A DNA stretch of 64,000 nt from Bradyrhizobium guangdongense (GTDB lineage: Bacteria > Pseudomonadota > Alphaproteobacteria > Rhizobiales > Xanthobacteraceae), in NCBI RefSeq assembly GCF_004114975.1, contig NZ_CP030051.1:3100001-3164000 (forward strand), given 5' to 3'. This document shows, one piece after another, positions 46,748 through 54,539 of this stretch. Within the stretch, counting starts at the first letter, position 1. Every line of letters begins with the position of its first letter. Made by a program: the position numbers and the translations under genes. The notes beneath the pieces were generated by a model. It saw only the letters and a list, made by a program, of their open reading frames with translations. It did not search any database and was not told the DNA's origin.

Positions 46748-47947
46748 ATGTCGGGGACTGACAAGAGCAAGACGGGAATGTCCCTCGACGGCCCCATCGT
46801 GATCCTGGTCGAGCCGCAGCTCGGGGAAAACATCGGCATGGCTGCGCGCGCGATGGGCAACTTTGCCCTGAGCGCTCTGCGCATCGTCAACCCGAGGGAC
46901 GGTTGGCCCAACATCGCCGCCCAGCGCGCCGCCGCTGGCGCCGACCACATCCTGGAAAAGGTCGAGCTGTTCGACACGGTCGAGCAGGCGGTCGCCGACC
47001 TCGATCTCTTGTTGGCCACCACCGCGCGGCCCCACGACCAGGCCAAGCCGGTAGTTGGGCCGGAGGCTGCAGCGAGCGAAATCGCCGGGCACATCGCCAC
47101 CGGCGGCAAGGCCGGCATCCTGTTCGGCCGGGAGCGCTGGGGCCTGACCAATGAGGAGGTCGGGCTCTCCAATCGCATCATCACCTTTCCGGTCAATCCG
47201 GGGTTTGCCTCGCTCAACCTTGCCCAGGCCGTGCTGCTGGTGGGCTATGAATGGTTCAAGCAGGCGACCTCGGGCGCGCTGCCGCACGCCATGCCTGAGC
47301 GTTCCGAGCGCGCCTCGCAGCACCAGATGCAGGCCTTCTTCGACAACCTCGTGCGCGAGCTCGACAAGGTCGAGTTCCTGCGCCCGGCCGAGAAGCGCGA
47401 CACCATGCTGGTCAATCTGCGCAACATCTTCACCCGGATGGAGCCGACCAAGCAGGACATGCACACCCTCCATGGAGTGATCATGGCCATCGCGGAAGGC
47501 CGCAAGGGCCCGGCCAAGGGCGGCGTGCTCGATGGCGAGCAGGCCACGCGCCTGCGCGCACTTTTGGCCGAGCACGGGCAGGGCGGCGGCGTCCCTGATA
47601 GCGGCTCGACCGTGCGCGGCCTTGCGCGCCTGCTCCGCCGCAACCCGACCGATGCCGAACGCCTGCTTTGGCAGGCGCTGACGCGCGACCGCCGCTTCGC
47701 AGGTGGGTTCAAGCGCCAGACTCCGGTCGGCCGCCACATCCCCGATTTCGTCTCTTTCCCGCACCGGATCGCGATCGAGCTGGTCAACCCGGGCGAGGGC
47801 GAGACCATCGCCGCCGACCGCGCCTCGCGGCGGGCTTGGCTGGAGGCGCGCGATTACCGCGTGCTGGAGATTCGGGCTGCGGATGTCGAGCGCGATCTCG
47901 AGGCGGAGCTGGTGCGGCTGCAGGGGATGATCGGGCAGAGCCCGTAG
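46748..47947 (+). CDS. TrmJ/SpoU-type RNA methyltransferase fused to a DUF559 domain
   Basis: 399 residues. Residues about 13-255 form a SPOUT methyltransferase of the TrmJ type (ILVEPQLGENIGMAARAMGN, GRERWGLTNEEVGLSN, NPGFASLNLAQAVLL), which 2'-O-methylates tRNA position 32 in known enzymes. Residues about 289-393 form a DUF559 (Vsr-like PD-(D/E)XK) domain: LARLLRRNPTDAERLLWQAL, FKRQTPVGRHIPDFVSFPHR. The usual catalytic block ELDGGQH is changed to ELVNPGEGE, so the nuclease site may be inactive. There is no stop or frameshift between the two parts; a linker of about 30 residues joins them. Divergent from icd. Confidence 0.9.
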   Translation: MSGTDKSKTGMSLDGPIVILVEPQLGENIGMAARAMGNFALSALRIVNPRDGWPNIAAQRAAAGADHILEKVELFDTVEQAVADLDLLLATTARPHDQAKPVVGPEAAASEIAGHIATGGKAGILFGRERWGLTNEEVGLSNRIITFPVNPGFASLNLAQAVLLVGYEWFKQATSGALPHAMPERSERASQHQMQAFFDNLVRELDKVEFLRPAEKRDTMLVNLRNIFTRMEPTKQDMHTLHGVIMAIAEGRKGPAKGGVLDGEQATRLRALLAEHGQGGGVPDSGSTVRGLARLLRRNPTDAERLLWQALTRDRRFAGGFKRQTPVGRHIPDFVSFPHRIAIELVNPGEGETIAADRASRRAWLEARDYRVLEIRAADVERDLEAELVRLQGMIGQSP

Positions 47948-47967
47948 GAATCACACGCGCAGGTTTC

Positions 47968-48058
47968 CTAGGGTGGGCAAAGGCGCATAGCGCCGTGCCC
48001 ACGACCTTTTCGCCTCCGAGCGAGGTGGTGGGCACGCTTTGCTTTGCCCCGCCCTACG
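47968..48058. repeat. interspersed GGGTGGGCAAAG element, copy 1
   Basis: CTAGGGTGGGCAAAGGCGC at the left and GCTTTGCCCCGCCCTAC at the right, with inner GTGCCCACG / GTGGGCACG arms. Lies between convergent genes. A second member is at 52958. Confidence 0.75.
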
Positions 48059-48068
48059 AGACCGTCAC

Positions 48069-48818
48069 CTATCGCCCGAGCTGCACGTCGCGGTCGACCG
48101 CGATCCATGTCGTCTTCGCCACGGCCAGCAACCTTCCTGCTTCGTCATGCAGCGCGGCCTCGGCGGTGCGCTTGCGGCCGTCGCGGCCGGTGGGCCAGGT
48201 GGTGATGATGCAGCGGTCGCCGGGGCGCGGGCGGGCTTCGATCCGCGCTGACATTCGCCCGAGCAGGAGCGGGGTTCGGTCGACAACGCTGCTCTGCGGA
48301 TCGCAATTGCAGGCGAAGCCGGTGGGACAATCGAGCGCAGACCAGAGGAATTCCGGCGCGACCAGTCCGTCCCCGGCGGCGAGATTGGGGTCCGGAATCC
48401 AACTCGCTGCGAGCACGGGCGTGTGTGGGTGTCGTCCGAGCGGGCCGGCGAAAATGCGCAGGCCGTCGCCCTCGGCCCTTGCGGGGCCGCAGACGAAGCA
48501 GGTCGGCAGCGGATGCTCGTGCGGCTTCATCGGGGTCAGCAATTCGGCGGCGCAGGCTTCCTCGAAGCTGGCCTTTTCCAGTCGCGCAAGCTCGACACTC
48601 ATCGCGCGTCCGGTCGCAACGAGTTTGGCGCCGTCGCGAAGCTCCCATGTTCCTTCGTCGGTTGCGGTTGTCGCGAGCGGCGTGTCCAGGGGCGGCGGTG
48701 CGCGCAACGTCACCTCGGCGCCTCCGGGAATGTGCTGGGCCAGCCGACCGCAAACATAGCCGCCGTTGCCGGAGTTCGGCGGACCGCAATAGCGCTTGTC
48801 GATGATGATTTCGGTCAA
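48069..48818 (-). CDS. hotdog-fold protein, possible acyl-CoA thioesterase
   Basis: 249 residues. A first hotdog unit (NSGNGGYVCGRLAQHIPGGA, then EVTLRAPPPLDTPLATT) and a second half with LPTCFVCGPARAEGDGLRIF, PEFLWSALDCPTGFACN and ITTWPTGRDGRKRTAEAALH suggest a double hotdog protein. It resembles uncharacterised actinobacterial and rhizobial proteins. Cys pairs (CFVC, C-x-C) are striking but not a known metal site. Same strand as the operon behind it; 36 bp after the quinone oxidoreductase gene. Confidence 0.75.
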   Translation of the reverse strand: MTEIIIDKRYCGPPNSGNGGYVCGRLAQHIPGGAEVTLRAPPPLDTPLATTATDEGTWELRDGAKLVATGRAMSVELARLEKASFEEACAAELLTPMKPHEHPLPTCFVCGPARAEGDGLRIFAGPLGRHPHTPVLAASWIPDPNLAAGDGLVAPEFLWSALDCPTGFACNCDPQSSVVDRTPLLLGRMSARIEARPRPGDRCIITTWPTGRDGRKRTAEAALHDEAGRLLAVAKTTWIAVDRDVQLGR

Positions 48819-48853
48819 GTCTTGCCTTCCTCTCTTGCCTGTCCTCGCGCACT

Positions 48854-49831
48854 CTATCGGATCTTAAGCACGATTCTTCCCTGAACCGTCCGATTGGCCA
48901 TGGCGCGCATGGCTTCACTTGCCTCCTCCAAAGGGAGGACGCGACCGATGTGCGGGCGGATTGCTCCTTCGGCCAGCAATTGCATCAGGGTGTCGTTCAT
49001 GCGCGCGGCCTCGTCGGGAAATTTCTCGGCCCAGGCGCCGACGAAGACGCCGATGATGGCGTAGTTCTTCAGCAGCGGCAGGTTCATCGGAATCTGTGGA
49101 ATCACGCCGCTGGTGAAGCCGATCGGCATCAGCCGCCCGCCCCAGTTCATCAACCGGGCCATCTGCTCGAGGATAGTCCCTCCGACATTGTCGAAGCCGA
49201 TATCGATGCCCTGGCCTGAGGTGATCGACTTGATCCGGTCGCGCAGATCCTCGCTGCGGTAATTGACGACCTCGCTGGCGCCATAGCGTCGCACCAGTGC
49301 GGCCTTGTCGTCGGAGCCGACACCGGCGACGATGCGCAGGCCGAGATGGCGAGCGAGATCAACGGCGGCGAGCCCGACGCCGCCGGCCGCGCCCGTGACG
49401 AACAGGGTTTCATCGGCTTTCGCGCGGGCGCGCTCGACCAGTGCATAATAGGCGGTACCGTAGACGTGCAGCACGGTCGCCGCCGTCTCGAACGCGACAC
49501 CGTCAGGCAGACGCACGCTCTTGGATTCCTTTGCGATCATCCGTTCGGCGTAGGCGCCGGTCCAGCTGCTGCACGCCACGCGATCACCCGGGGCGAATGT
49601 TGTGACTCGCTCGCCGACGGCGATCACGACACCGGCCGCTTCCGTGCCTGGCACGAAGGGCAGCGACGGCCGCATCTGGTAGAGGCCCGAGACCATCAAC
49701 TGATCCATGAAGCTCACCGAAGCCGCATGGACCTCGATGAGGATCTCGTTGCCGGCGGGCCGGGGCACCTCGATCTCGCCGACGCACAAATCCGCAGGAC
49801 CTGTGAACGCGTGGCAGAGAACTGCTTTCAT
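48854..49831 (-). CDS. NADPH:quinone reductase-like zinc-independent alcohol dehydrogenase
   Basis: 325 residues of the medium-chain dehydrogenase superfamily, QOR branch: MKAVLCHAFTGPADLCVGEI, then LPFVPGTEAAGVVIAVGERV, the NADPH-binding ETLFVTGAAGGVGLAAVDLA, and PIGFTSGVIPQIPMNLPLLK. Zinc-ligand cysteines of true alcohol dehydrogenases are absent. Third gene of an operon; its ATG overlaps the luxR-type stop (ATGA). Confidence 0.92.
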   Translation of the reverse strand: MKAVLCHAFTGPADLCVGEIEVPRPAGNEILIEVHAASVSFMDQLMVSGLYQMRPSLPFVPGTEAAGVVIAVGERVTTFAPGDRVACSSWTGAYAERMIAKESKSVRLPDGVAFETAATVLHVYGTAYYALVERARAKADETLFVTGAAGGVGLAAVDLARHLGLRIVAGVGSDDKAALVRRYGASEVVNYRSEDLRDRIKSITSGQGIDIGFDNVGGTILEQMARLMNWGGRLMPIGFTSGVIPQIPMNLPLLKNYAIIGVFVGAWAEKFPDEAARMNDTLMQLLAEGAIRPHIGRVLPLEEASEAMRAMANRTVQGRIVLKIR

Positions 49832-50499
49832 CGTGGCGCTCCATGGCATGGCGGACTTTCTCGCCGGTCACTCAGCGGCGTCGCGTATCCCGCCACGAGC
49901 TTGACGAAATCGGCCTGCCGCGTGGCGCCGGTCTTCTCGAACAAGCGACGGAGATGCGTCTTGACCGTCGAACAGGCGACGCCGAGCCCGCGGGCTACTT
50001 GCGGAACGCCTCCGAGCTCCACGATCGCGAGCAGCACGCGCAGCTCGGTTGTGGTCAGCTTGAACGCGCGGCGGAGCGCATCCGAGCGGGTGGGGATCGC
50101 CAGCGCCGCCTTGCGAACGAACAACGCGGCCACGGCTGTGCCAGCGGCACCCGCGCATTGATGCGGGGCTGATCGCAGCGGCAGCACATGGGCGATGTAG
50201 CGATCCCCGTCCAGCCCGCTCATCGGGATGGCGATAGCGCCCGGGTAAGCGTCGCCGCCGCCAATCGGCGCCAGGACCTGCCGCAATGTCTGACTGACGG
50301 CGGGATCGCAGGCCATCAGCTGGCCGCGGATATCGAGCAGGACGTTGCAGGTCGCGAGAATGGCCCGCCCGGCCGCGTTGGCGTGAAGGAGCCGCGCATG
50401 TGCGTCAACGAGATACGTGCCGAATTCGAGCCCATCGAGCATATCGGCGAACGTTGCCGCGTCCACGGACAGCAGGGGGAGAGGGAAGAGCGCGTTCAT
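49828..50499 (-). CDS. LuxR-type helix-turn-helix regulator with PAS-like N-terminus
   Basis: 223 residues from the ATG at 50499. N-terminal PAS-like sensor (DMLDGLEFGTYLVDAHARLL, HANAAGRAILATC), C-terminal LuxR/GerE helix-turn-helix (FKLTTTELRVLLAIVELGGV, ARGLGVACSTVKTHLRRLFE KTGATRQADFVKL). Middle gene of an operon with ATGA overlaps on both sides, so it is made in fixed ratio to its partners. A likely local activator. Confidence 0.88.
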   Translation of the reverse strand: MNALFPLPLLSVDAATFADMLDGLEFGTYLVDAHARLLHANAAGRAILATCNVLLDIRGQLMACDPAVSQTLRQVLAPIGGGDAYPGAIAIPMSGLDGDRYIAHVLPLRSAPHQCAGAAGTAVAALFVRKAALAIPTRSDALRRAFKLTTTELRVLLAIVELGGVPQVARGLGVACSTVKTHLRRLFEKTGATRQADFVKLVAGYATPLSDRRESPPCHGAPR

Positions 50500-51266
50500 T
50501 GGGGCGATCCGATGGGCTGGCGATCTTCGGTCTGGCGGCGAACAAACGGACCCGGCAGTAGCATGGGAACGCGGCGGCGATAGTCCTGGTAGGCGGTGCC
50601 GAACACCGCGATCAGGTCGCGCTCCTCGAACTGCAAAGCGACCAGGATGTAGGCGGTGTTGGCGAGCGCGAACAACAGATGGCCGATCGTCATCTCGGGC
50701 GTCGCCCAGAACGCGAGCAGAAAGCCAAGCATGATGGGATGCCGGACGAGCTTGTAAAGCAGGGGTGTCCGGAAGGATTGAGCCGGCATCTCGACTCCGC
50801 GCCAGGCGACGAACGCCTGGCGCAGGCCGAACAGATCGAAATGATCGATCATGTGGGTCGAGGCGAATGCGATCAACCAGCCGAGCCAATGCACTGAGGT
50901 CAGCAGCCCGGCTGCAAGGCCTTCAGTCTGCCAGATCACAATCGGGATCGGACGCCATTGCCAGAACAGCAGGAGCAGGATCAGGCTGGAGAGCAGCACA
51001 TAGGTGCTGCGCTGGCAGGCCGCGGGAAGGAGTTTGGCCGACCAACGCTTGAAAGCCGGGCGCGCCATCACGCTGTGCTGGAGGGCAAACAGGCTCATCA
51101 GCAAGAGGTTGACGATGACGGCCTCGCCCAAATTCGAGGAGGTGCCGACGTCGATCGACTTCGGCACGACATAATTGCCGACGAAACCGAGCGCATAGAG
51201 AAACGAGAGCGTGAACAGAGCGTAACTTACGAGTGCGTAGAGCAGGATCAGGACGCGCGAGACCAT
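50496..51266 (-). CDS. mddA: methanethiol S-methyltransferase MddA-like membrane enzyme
   Basis: 256 residues with five or six membrane helices of the NnrU/isoprenylcysteine methyltransferase fold. Typical blocks: LFALQHSVMARPAFKRW, RSTYVLLSSLILLLLFWQW, HMIDHFDLFGLRQAFV, TPLLYKLVRHPIMLGFLLAF, WATPEMTIGHLLFALANTAY and LQFEERDLIAVFGTAYQDYR. These match MddA, which turns methanethiol into dimethyl sulfide with S-adenosylmethionine. The assignment is by motif memory; nearby NnrU-type proteins are the alternative. First gene of the operon. Confidence 0.85.
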   Translation of the reverse strand: MVSRVLILLYALVSYALFTLSFLYALGFVGNYVVPKSIDVGTSSNLGEAVIVNLLLMSLFALQHSVMARPAFKRWSAKLLPAACQRSTYVLLSSLILLLLFWQWRPIPIVIWQTEGLAAGLLTSVHWLGWLIAFASTHMIDHFDLFGLRQAFVAWRGVEMPAQSFRTPLLYKLVRHPIMLGFLLAFWATPEMTIGHLLFALANTAYILVALQFEERDLIAVFGTAYQDYRRRVPMLLPGPFVRRQTEDRQPIGSPQ

Positions 51267-51402
51267 GTTTTTTCCTATTGTGCCGGATGCAGCGGTGCCG
51301 CATGCAAGAGCCTGAATCGTTCGCAGGCGAACGGGCTCGATCTGGCGTAAGGACTATTGTTCGACCGTCCCCTGTGCGTCCCCCGAGTGGAGGAAGGATT
51401 CC

Positions 51403-52947
51403 ATGACGGCTTTCTCGCTTGCGGCGTTCGGGTTCCCAGAGGTCCATGCCGACGGCCGCCCGGTCAAGCTGGCCCTGCGCAAGGGGCTTGCGCTGCTGGT
51501 CTATCTTGCGGAGGCCAAAAGCGCCGTCGCCCGGGACGTGATGGCCACGCAGTTGTGGCCCGAGACTGACCGCGAGACCGGTCTGGCGCGCTTGCGGCGG
51601 CTGCTTCATCGGATCGAGCTCGCGCTTGGCGAGCCGGTGTTCGAGACCGACCGCACCAGCATGCGCTGGTCTCCGGCGGTCGAGCTGACGCTAGATACGC
51701 ATCTGTTCGAGAGCGCCTGCGACCGCGGCGCGTTCGAGGAAGCCTGTCAGATCTACCGTAGCGACTTCCTCGCGGGCTTCTCGCCGGAGGACGCGCCCGA
51801 GTTCGACGATTGGGCGTTCTTTCGCCGCGAGGCGCTGCGCGGGCGGCTCGTGCATGCGCTGGAGCGGCTGGTGCAGGACAAGAATGCCGCCGGCGATCAT
51901 GTTGCTGCGATCACGCATGCGCGCAGGCTGGTCGAGCTCGATCCGCTCAGCGAAGTCTACGGCCGGCATCTGATCCGCAGCCTGCTGCTGTCAGGCGATC
52001 GCAGGGCGGCGGAGCGGCACCACGCCGCGCTGACGCAGCGGCTGCGCGACGAGCTCGACGTAGCGCCGGAGGCCGAGACCGAGGCGCTGATGAGTCCCGC
52101 TGCGGCGCCGCCGGCTGTGCCGACGACGCGGTACGTCAAGGGCTCGGGCGTGCATCTGGCCTATCAGACCTATGGCAGCGGCTCGCTCGATATCCTGGTC
52201 ATGCCGGGCTTCGTCTCGCATGTGGAGCGCGCCTGGGAGCATCCCGCCAGCCGCAAATTCCTGGCCTCACTGATGAAGCTCGGTCGCCTGATCGTGTTCG
52301 ATCGCCGCGGCATCGGGTTGTCCGACCGTGTCGGGTCAGCTCCCGATATCGACGTCACCGCCGAGGATATCGGCACCGTGCTGCAGGCGGCGGAGTCGCG
52401 CCGTGTCGTGCTGTTCGGTGCCTCCGAGTGTGGGCCGGCTTGCGTCAAGTTCGCGGTCGATGAGCCGCGCCGCGTCGCCGGTCTCATTCTGTTCGGCGCA
52501 TTGGCAAAAGGCTGCTGGGCTGGGGACTACCCGCATGCGCTGCGTGCCGGCCAGTACGATGCGTGGAGCAAGCATCTCGTCACGCAATGGGGCGGCCCGG
52601 TCGGGATCGAAGTTTTTGCGCCGAGCCTTGCCGAGGATCCGCAGGCGCGCGCCTGGTGGGCGGGGTTGCTGCGCGCAGCCTCCAGTCCCGGCGGCATCTC
52701 GGCCGTGCTGGGCGCGTTTCGCGACGCCGACGTGCGGCACCTGCTGCCGCAAATCACGGTACCGACGCTGGTGCTGCACCGGCGCGGCGACAAGGCGGTT
52801 CGGATCGCGGCCGGCCGCGACGTCGCGAGCCGGATTCCCGGCGCGCGATTCGTCGAGCTCGATGGCGACGATCACTGGTTCTTTGCCGGCGATCAGCAAC
52901 CGGTGCTGGAGGCGATCGGGCGGTTTACGGAAGAAATGAAGCGATAG
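51403..52947 (+). CDS. SARP/BTAD-type regulator fused to an alpha/beta hydrolase
   Basis: 514 residues. Residues 1-95: an OmpR-like winged helix of the SARP type (LALRKGLALLVYLAEAKSAV, ATQLWPETDRETGLARLRRL). Residues 96-230: bacterial transcriptional activation (BTAD, TPR-like) domain (YRSDFLAGFSPEDAPEFDDW, HARRLVELDPLSEVYGRHLI). Residues about 240-514: alpha/beta hydrolase with the nucleophile elbow FGASECGP (Ser341), FDRRGIGLSDR loop, and a C-terminal His in DGDDHWFF. Divergent from the mddA operon with 136 bp between. The hydrolase may act as a ligand-sensing domain or as a true enzyme. Confidence 0.88.
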   Translation: MTAFSLAAFGFPEVHADGRPVKLALRKGLALLVYLAEAKSAVARDVMATQLWPETDRETGLARLRRLLHRIELALGEPVFETDRTSMRWSPAVELTLDTHLFESACDRGAFEEACQIYRSDFLAGFSPEDAPEFDDWAFFRREALRGRLVHALERLVQDKNAAGDHVAAITHARRLVELDPLSEVYGRHLIRSLLLSGDRRAAERHHAALTQRLRDELDVAPEAETEALMSPAAAPPAVPTTRYVKGSGVHLAYQTYGSGSLDILVMPGFVSHVERAWEHPASRKFLASLMKLGRLIVFDRRGIGLSDRVGSAPDIDVTAEDIGTVLQAAESRRVVLFGASECGPACVKFAVDEPRRVAGLILFGALAKGCWAGDYPHALRAGQYDAWSKHLVTQWGGPVGIEVFAPSLAEDPQARAWWAGLLRAASSPGGISAVLGAFRDADVRHLLPQITVPTLVLHRRGDKAVRIAAGRDVASRIPGARFVELDGDDHWFFAGDQQPVLEAIGRFTEEMKR

Positions 52948-52957
52948 GGCTCGGTCT

Positions 52958-53053
52958 CGTAGGGTGGCAAAGCGAAGCGTGGCCCACCGTGCCGTTCGAG
53001 ATCAACCTATGAAGTTCGTGGGCACGGCGCTGCGCGCCTTTGCCCACCCTACC
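52958..53053. repeat. interspersed GGGTGGGCAAAG element, copy 2
   Basis: CGTAGGGTGGCAAAGCG at the left, CTTTGCCCACCCTACCGG at the right; inner GGGCACGGCGC as in copy 1. Lies between two convergent genes. Confidence 0.75.
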
Positions 53054-53067
53054 GGACCGGTGCAAGA

Positions 53068-53712
53068 TCACACCGCCTCCAACTCGCGCTTCTTCTTCGC
53101 CTTGCTCTGGCTGAGCAGGGGGCCGGCCGTGAGAGCTGCGGTGTCGGCGACGCCCGGATCGCGCGAGATCATCGCGGCCACGATCGCACCATCGATGATG
53201 AGGCCGAGCTGGTGCGCGAGCACGGCGGGATCGGTCGAGCCGAGCTCGCCGGCGAGTTTTTCGATGTGGCCGAGCACGATCTTCTTGTGCTTGAGCGCGA
53301 TGGTGCGGAATTGCTTGGCGTCTTTGTCATGCTCGCCGACGGCGTTGATGAAGGGGCAGCCGTAGAAGCGCTCTTCGGCAAACCAGCTCTTCAGCGCAGG
53401 GAAGATGCGCGTGAGTTTCGCCTGCGCATCGCCGCCGCCTTGCTCCATGGCGCCGATGAACCATTCGCGCCACTGCCTGCCTTCGCTCTCCAGCACGGCG
53501 TTGACCAGATTGGTCTTGGAGCCGAACAACTTATAGAGCGTGGTCTTGGCGGTGCCGGCTTCCTCGATGATCGCATCGATGCCGGTGGCGTTGATGCCGT
53601 TCTTGCAGAACAGATGCGAGGCCGCACTGAGCAGGCGCCCGCGCGCGGACTCGTCGTCGCCTGCGCCGGCGTGGGGCGAACTGGAATTCTTCTTCGATGC
53701 AGCTTTTGCCAT
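53068..53712 (-). CDS. TetR/AcrR family regulator
   Basis: 214 residues. A charged, Lys-rich N-terminus, then the DNA-binding domain (ARGRLLSAASHLFCKNGINA, AIIEEAGTAKTTLYKLFGSK) and a TetR_C ligand domain with FAEERFYGCPFINAVGEHDK, seen in a group close to YxaF/LmrA. Divergent from osmC, with a palindromic operator 12 bp before its start. Probably represses osmC and the genes behind it. Confidence 0.9.
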   Translation of the reverse strand: MAKAASKKNSSSPHAGAGDDESARGRLLSAASHLFCKNGINATGIDAIIEEAGTAKTTLYKLFGSKTNLVNAVLESEGRQWREWFIGAMEQGGGDAQAKLTRIFPALKSWFAEERFYGCPFINAVGEHDKDAKQFRTIALKHKKIVLGHIEKLAGELGSTDPAVLAHQLGLIIDGAIVAAMISRDPGVADTAALTAGPLLSQSKAKKKRELEAV

Positions 53713-53724
53713 GATTGCAAACTT

Positions 53725-53738
53725 ACCTGCAGGCAGGT
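53725..53738. promoter_or_regulatory. TetR-type operator
   Basis: ACCTGC-AG-GCAGGT, perfect 6-bp inverted arms, in the 247-bp gap between the TetR gene and osmC. Only this copy was seen. Confidence 0.7.
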
Positions 53739-53959
53739 CGCATCAGCAAGACGCATCTGTTCGGCGCCGAAAAGATTCGCATGGGGATGCGCATTTGCAT
53801 CGCCTTTGAGCAAAGCGCAGCCGGTCAAGCCGTGGGCAGGCGAGGCTAAGCGGCTCCAATGTCTGGTTTTTCGATTTCGAGCGGCTCTGGCACGCTCCGT
53901 GCAAGGAAACAGACCGTTCGGTATCCTGCCGATTTCCAACTTCTGCCAGGGAGAAGATA

Positions 53960-54502
53960 ATGACTGCCGTCGTTCAAAAGACAGTGCTGACGGGTTGCCT
54001 CGCGCCCATCGACAAGAATGGCCTCGAGCAACTGATCGCGAGCGGCAAGGCCAATCCGAAGGTCGTCAAGACCTTGAAATGCAAGACGGTCGCGGAAGGC
54101 AAATTCCGCCACGCCAACTACATCCGCAACCTGCCGCCCTACATCGTCGACGAGCCGCCGGGCCTCCTGGGTGACGATACCGCGCCCAATCCATCGGAGG
54201 CTTCGCTCGCCGCGCTCGGCTCGTGCCTCGCCGTCGGCCTGCACGCCAACGCCGTGCATCGCGGCTGGACCGTCAACAAGCTCGAGCTGGAGCTCGAGGG
54301 CGACCTCAACATCACCGCGGTCTGGGGCACCGGCGACGTCTCCGACAAGCCGGTCGGCTTCACCGATGTCCGCGTCAAGGTGGACATGGAATGCGAGGGC
54401 ATCTCGTCGGACGACATCAACGCGCTGGTCGCCCATGTGAAGAAGTGGTCGCCGGTCGCCAACACCTTCACCCGCCCGGTCAATCTCGAGGTCGGCATCT
54501 AG
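53960..54502 (+). CDS. OsmC family protein
   Basis: 180 residues, OsmC/YhfA-type fold. First catalytic cysteine Cys89 in EASLAALGSCLAVGLHANAV is present. The second, normally in a CPVxNT block, is Ser164 here (WSPVANTFTRP). OsmC/Ohr peroxidases need both; this one may reduce peroxides by a one-cysteine path or bind another ligand. First gene after the TetR promoter and head of a collinear run leading to the cyanate genes (38 bp to the next gene). Confidence 0.92.
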   Translation: MTAVVQKTVLTGCLAPIDKNGLEQLIASGKANPKVVKTLKCKTVAEGKFRHANYIRNLPPYIVDEPPGLLGDDTAPNPSEASLAALGSCLAVGLHANAVHRGWTVNKLELELEGDLNITAVWGTGDVSDKPVGFTDVRVKVDMECEGISSDDINALVAHVKKWSPVANTFTRPVNLEVGI

Positions 54503-54539
54503 GCTCACGGCAACAGGACATCAGGTGCGGAAGACGATC

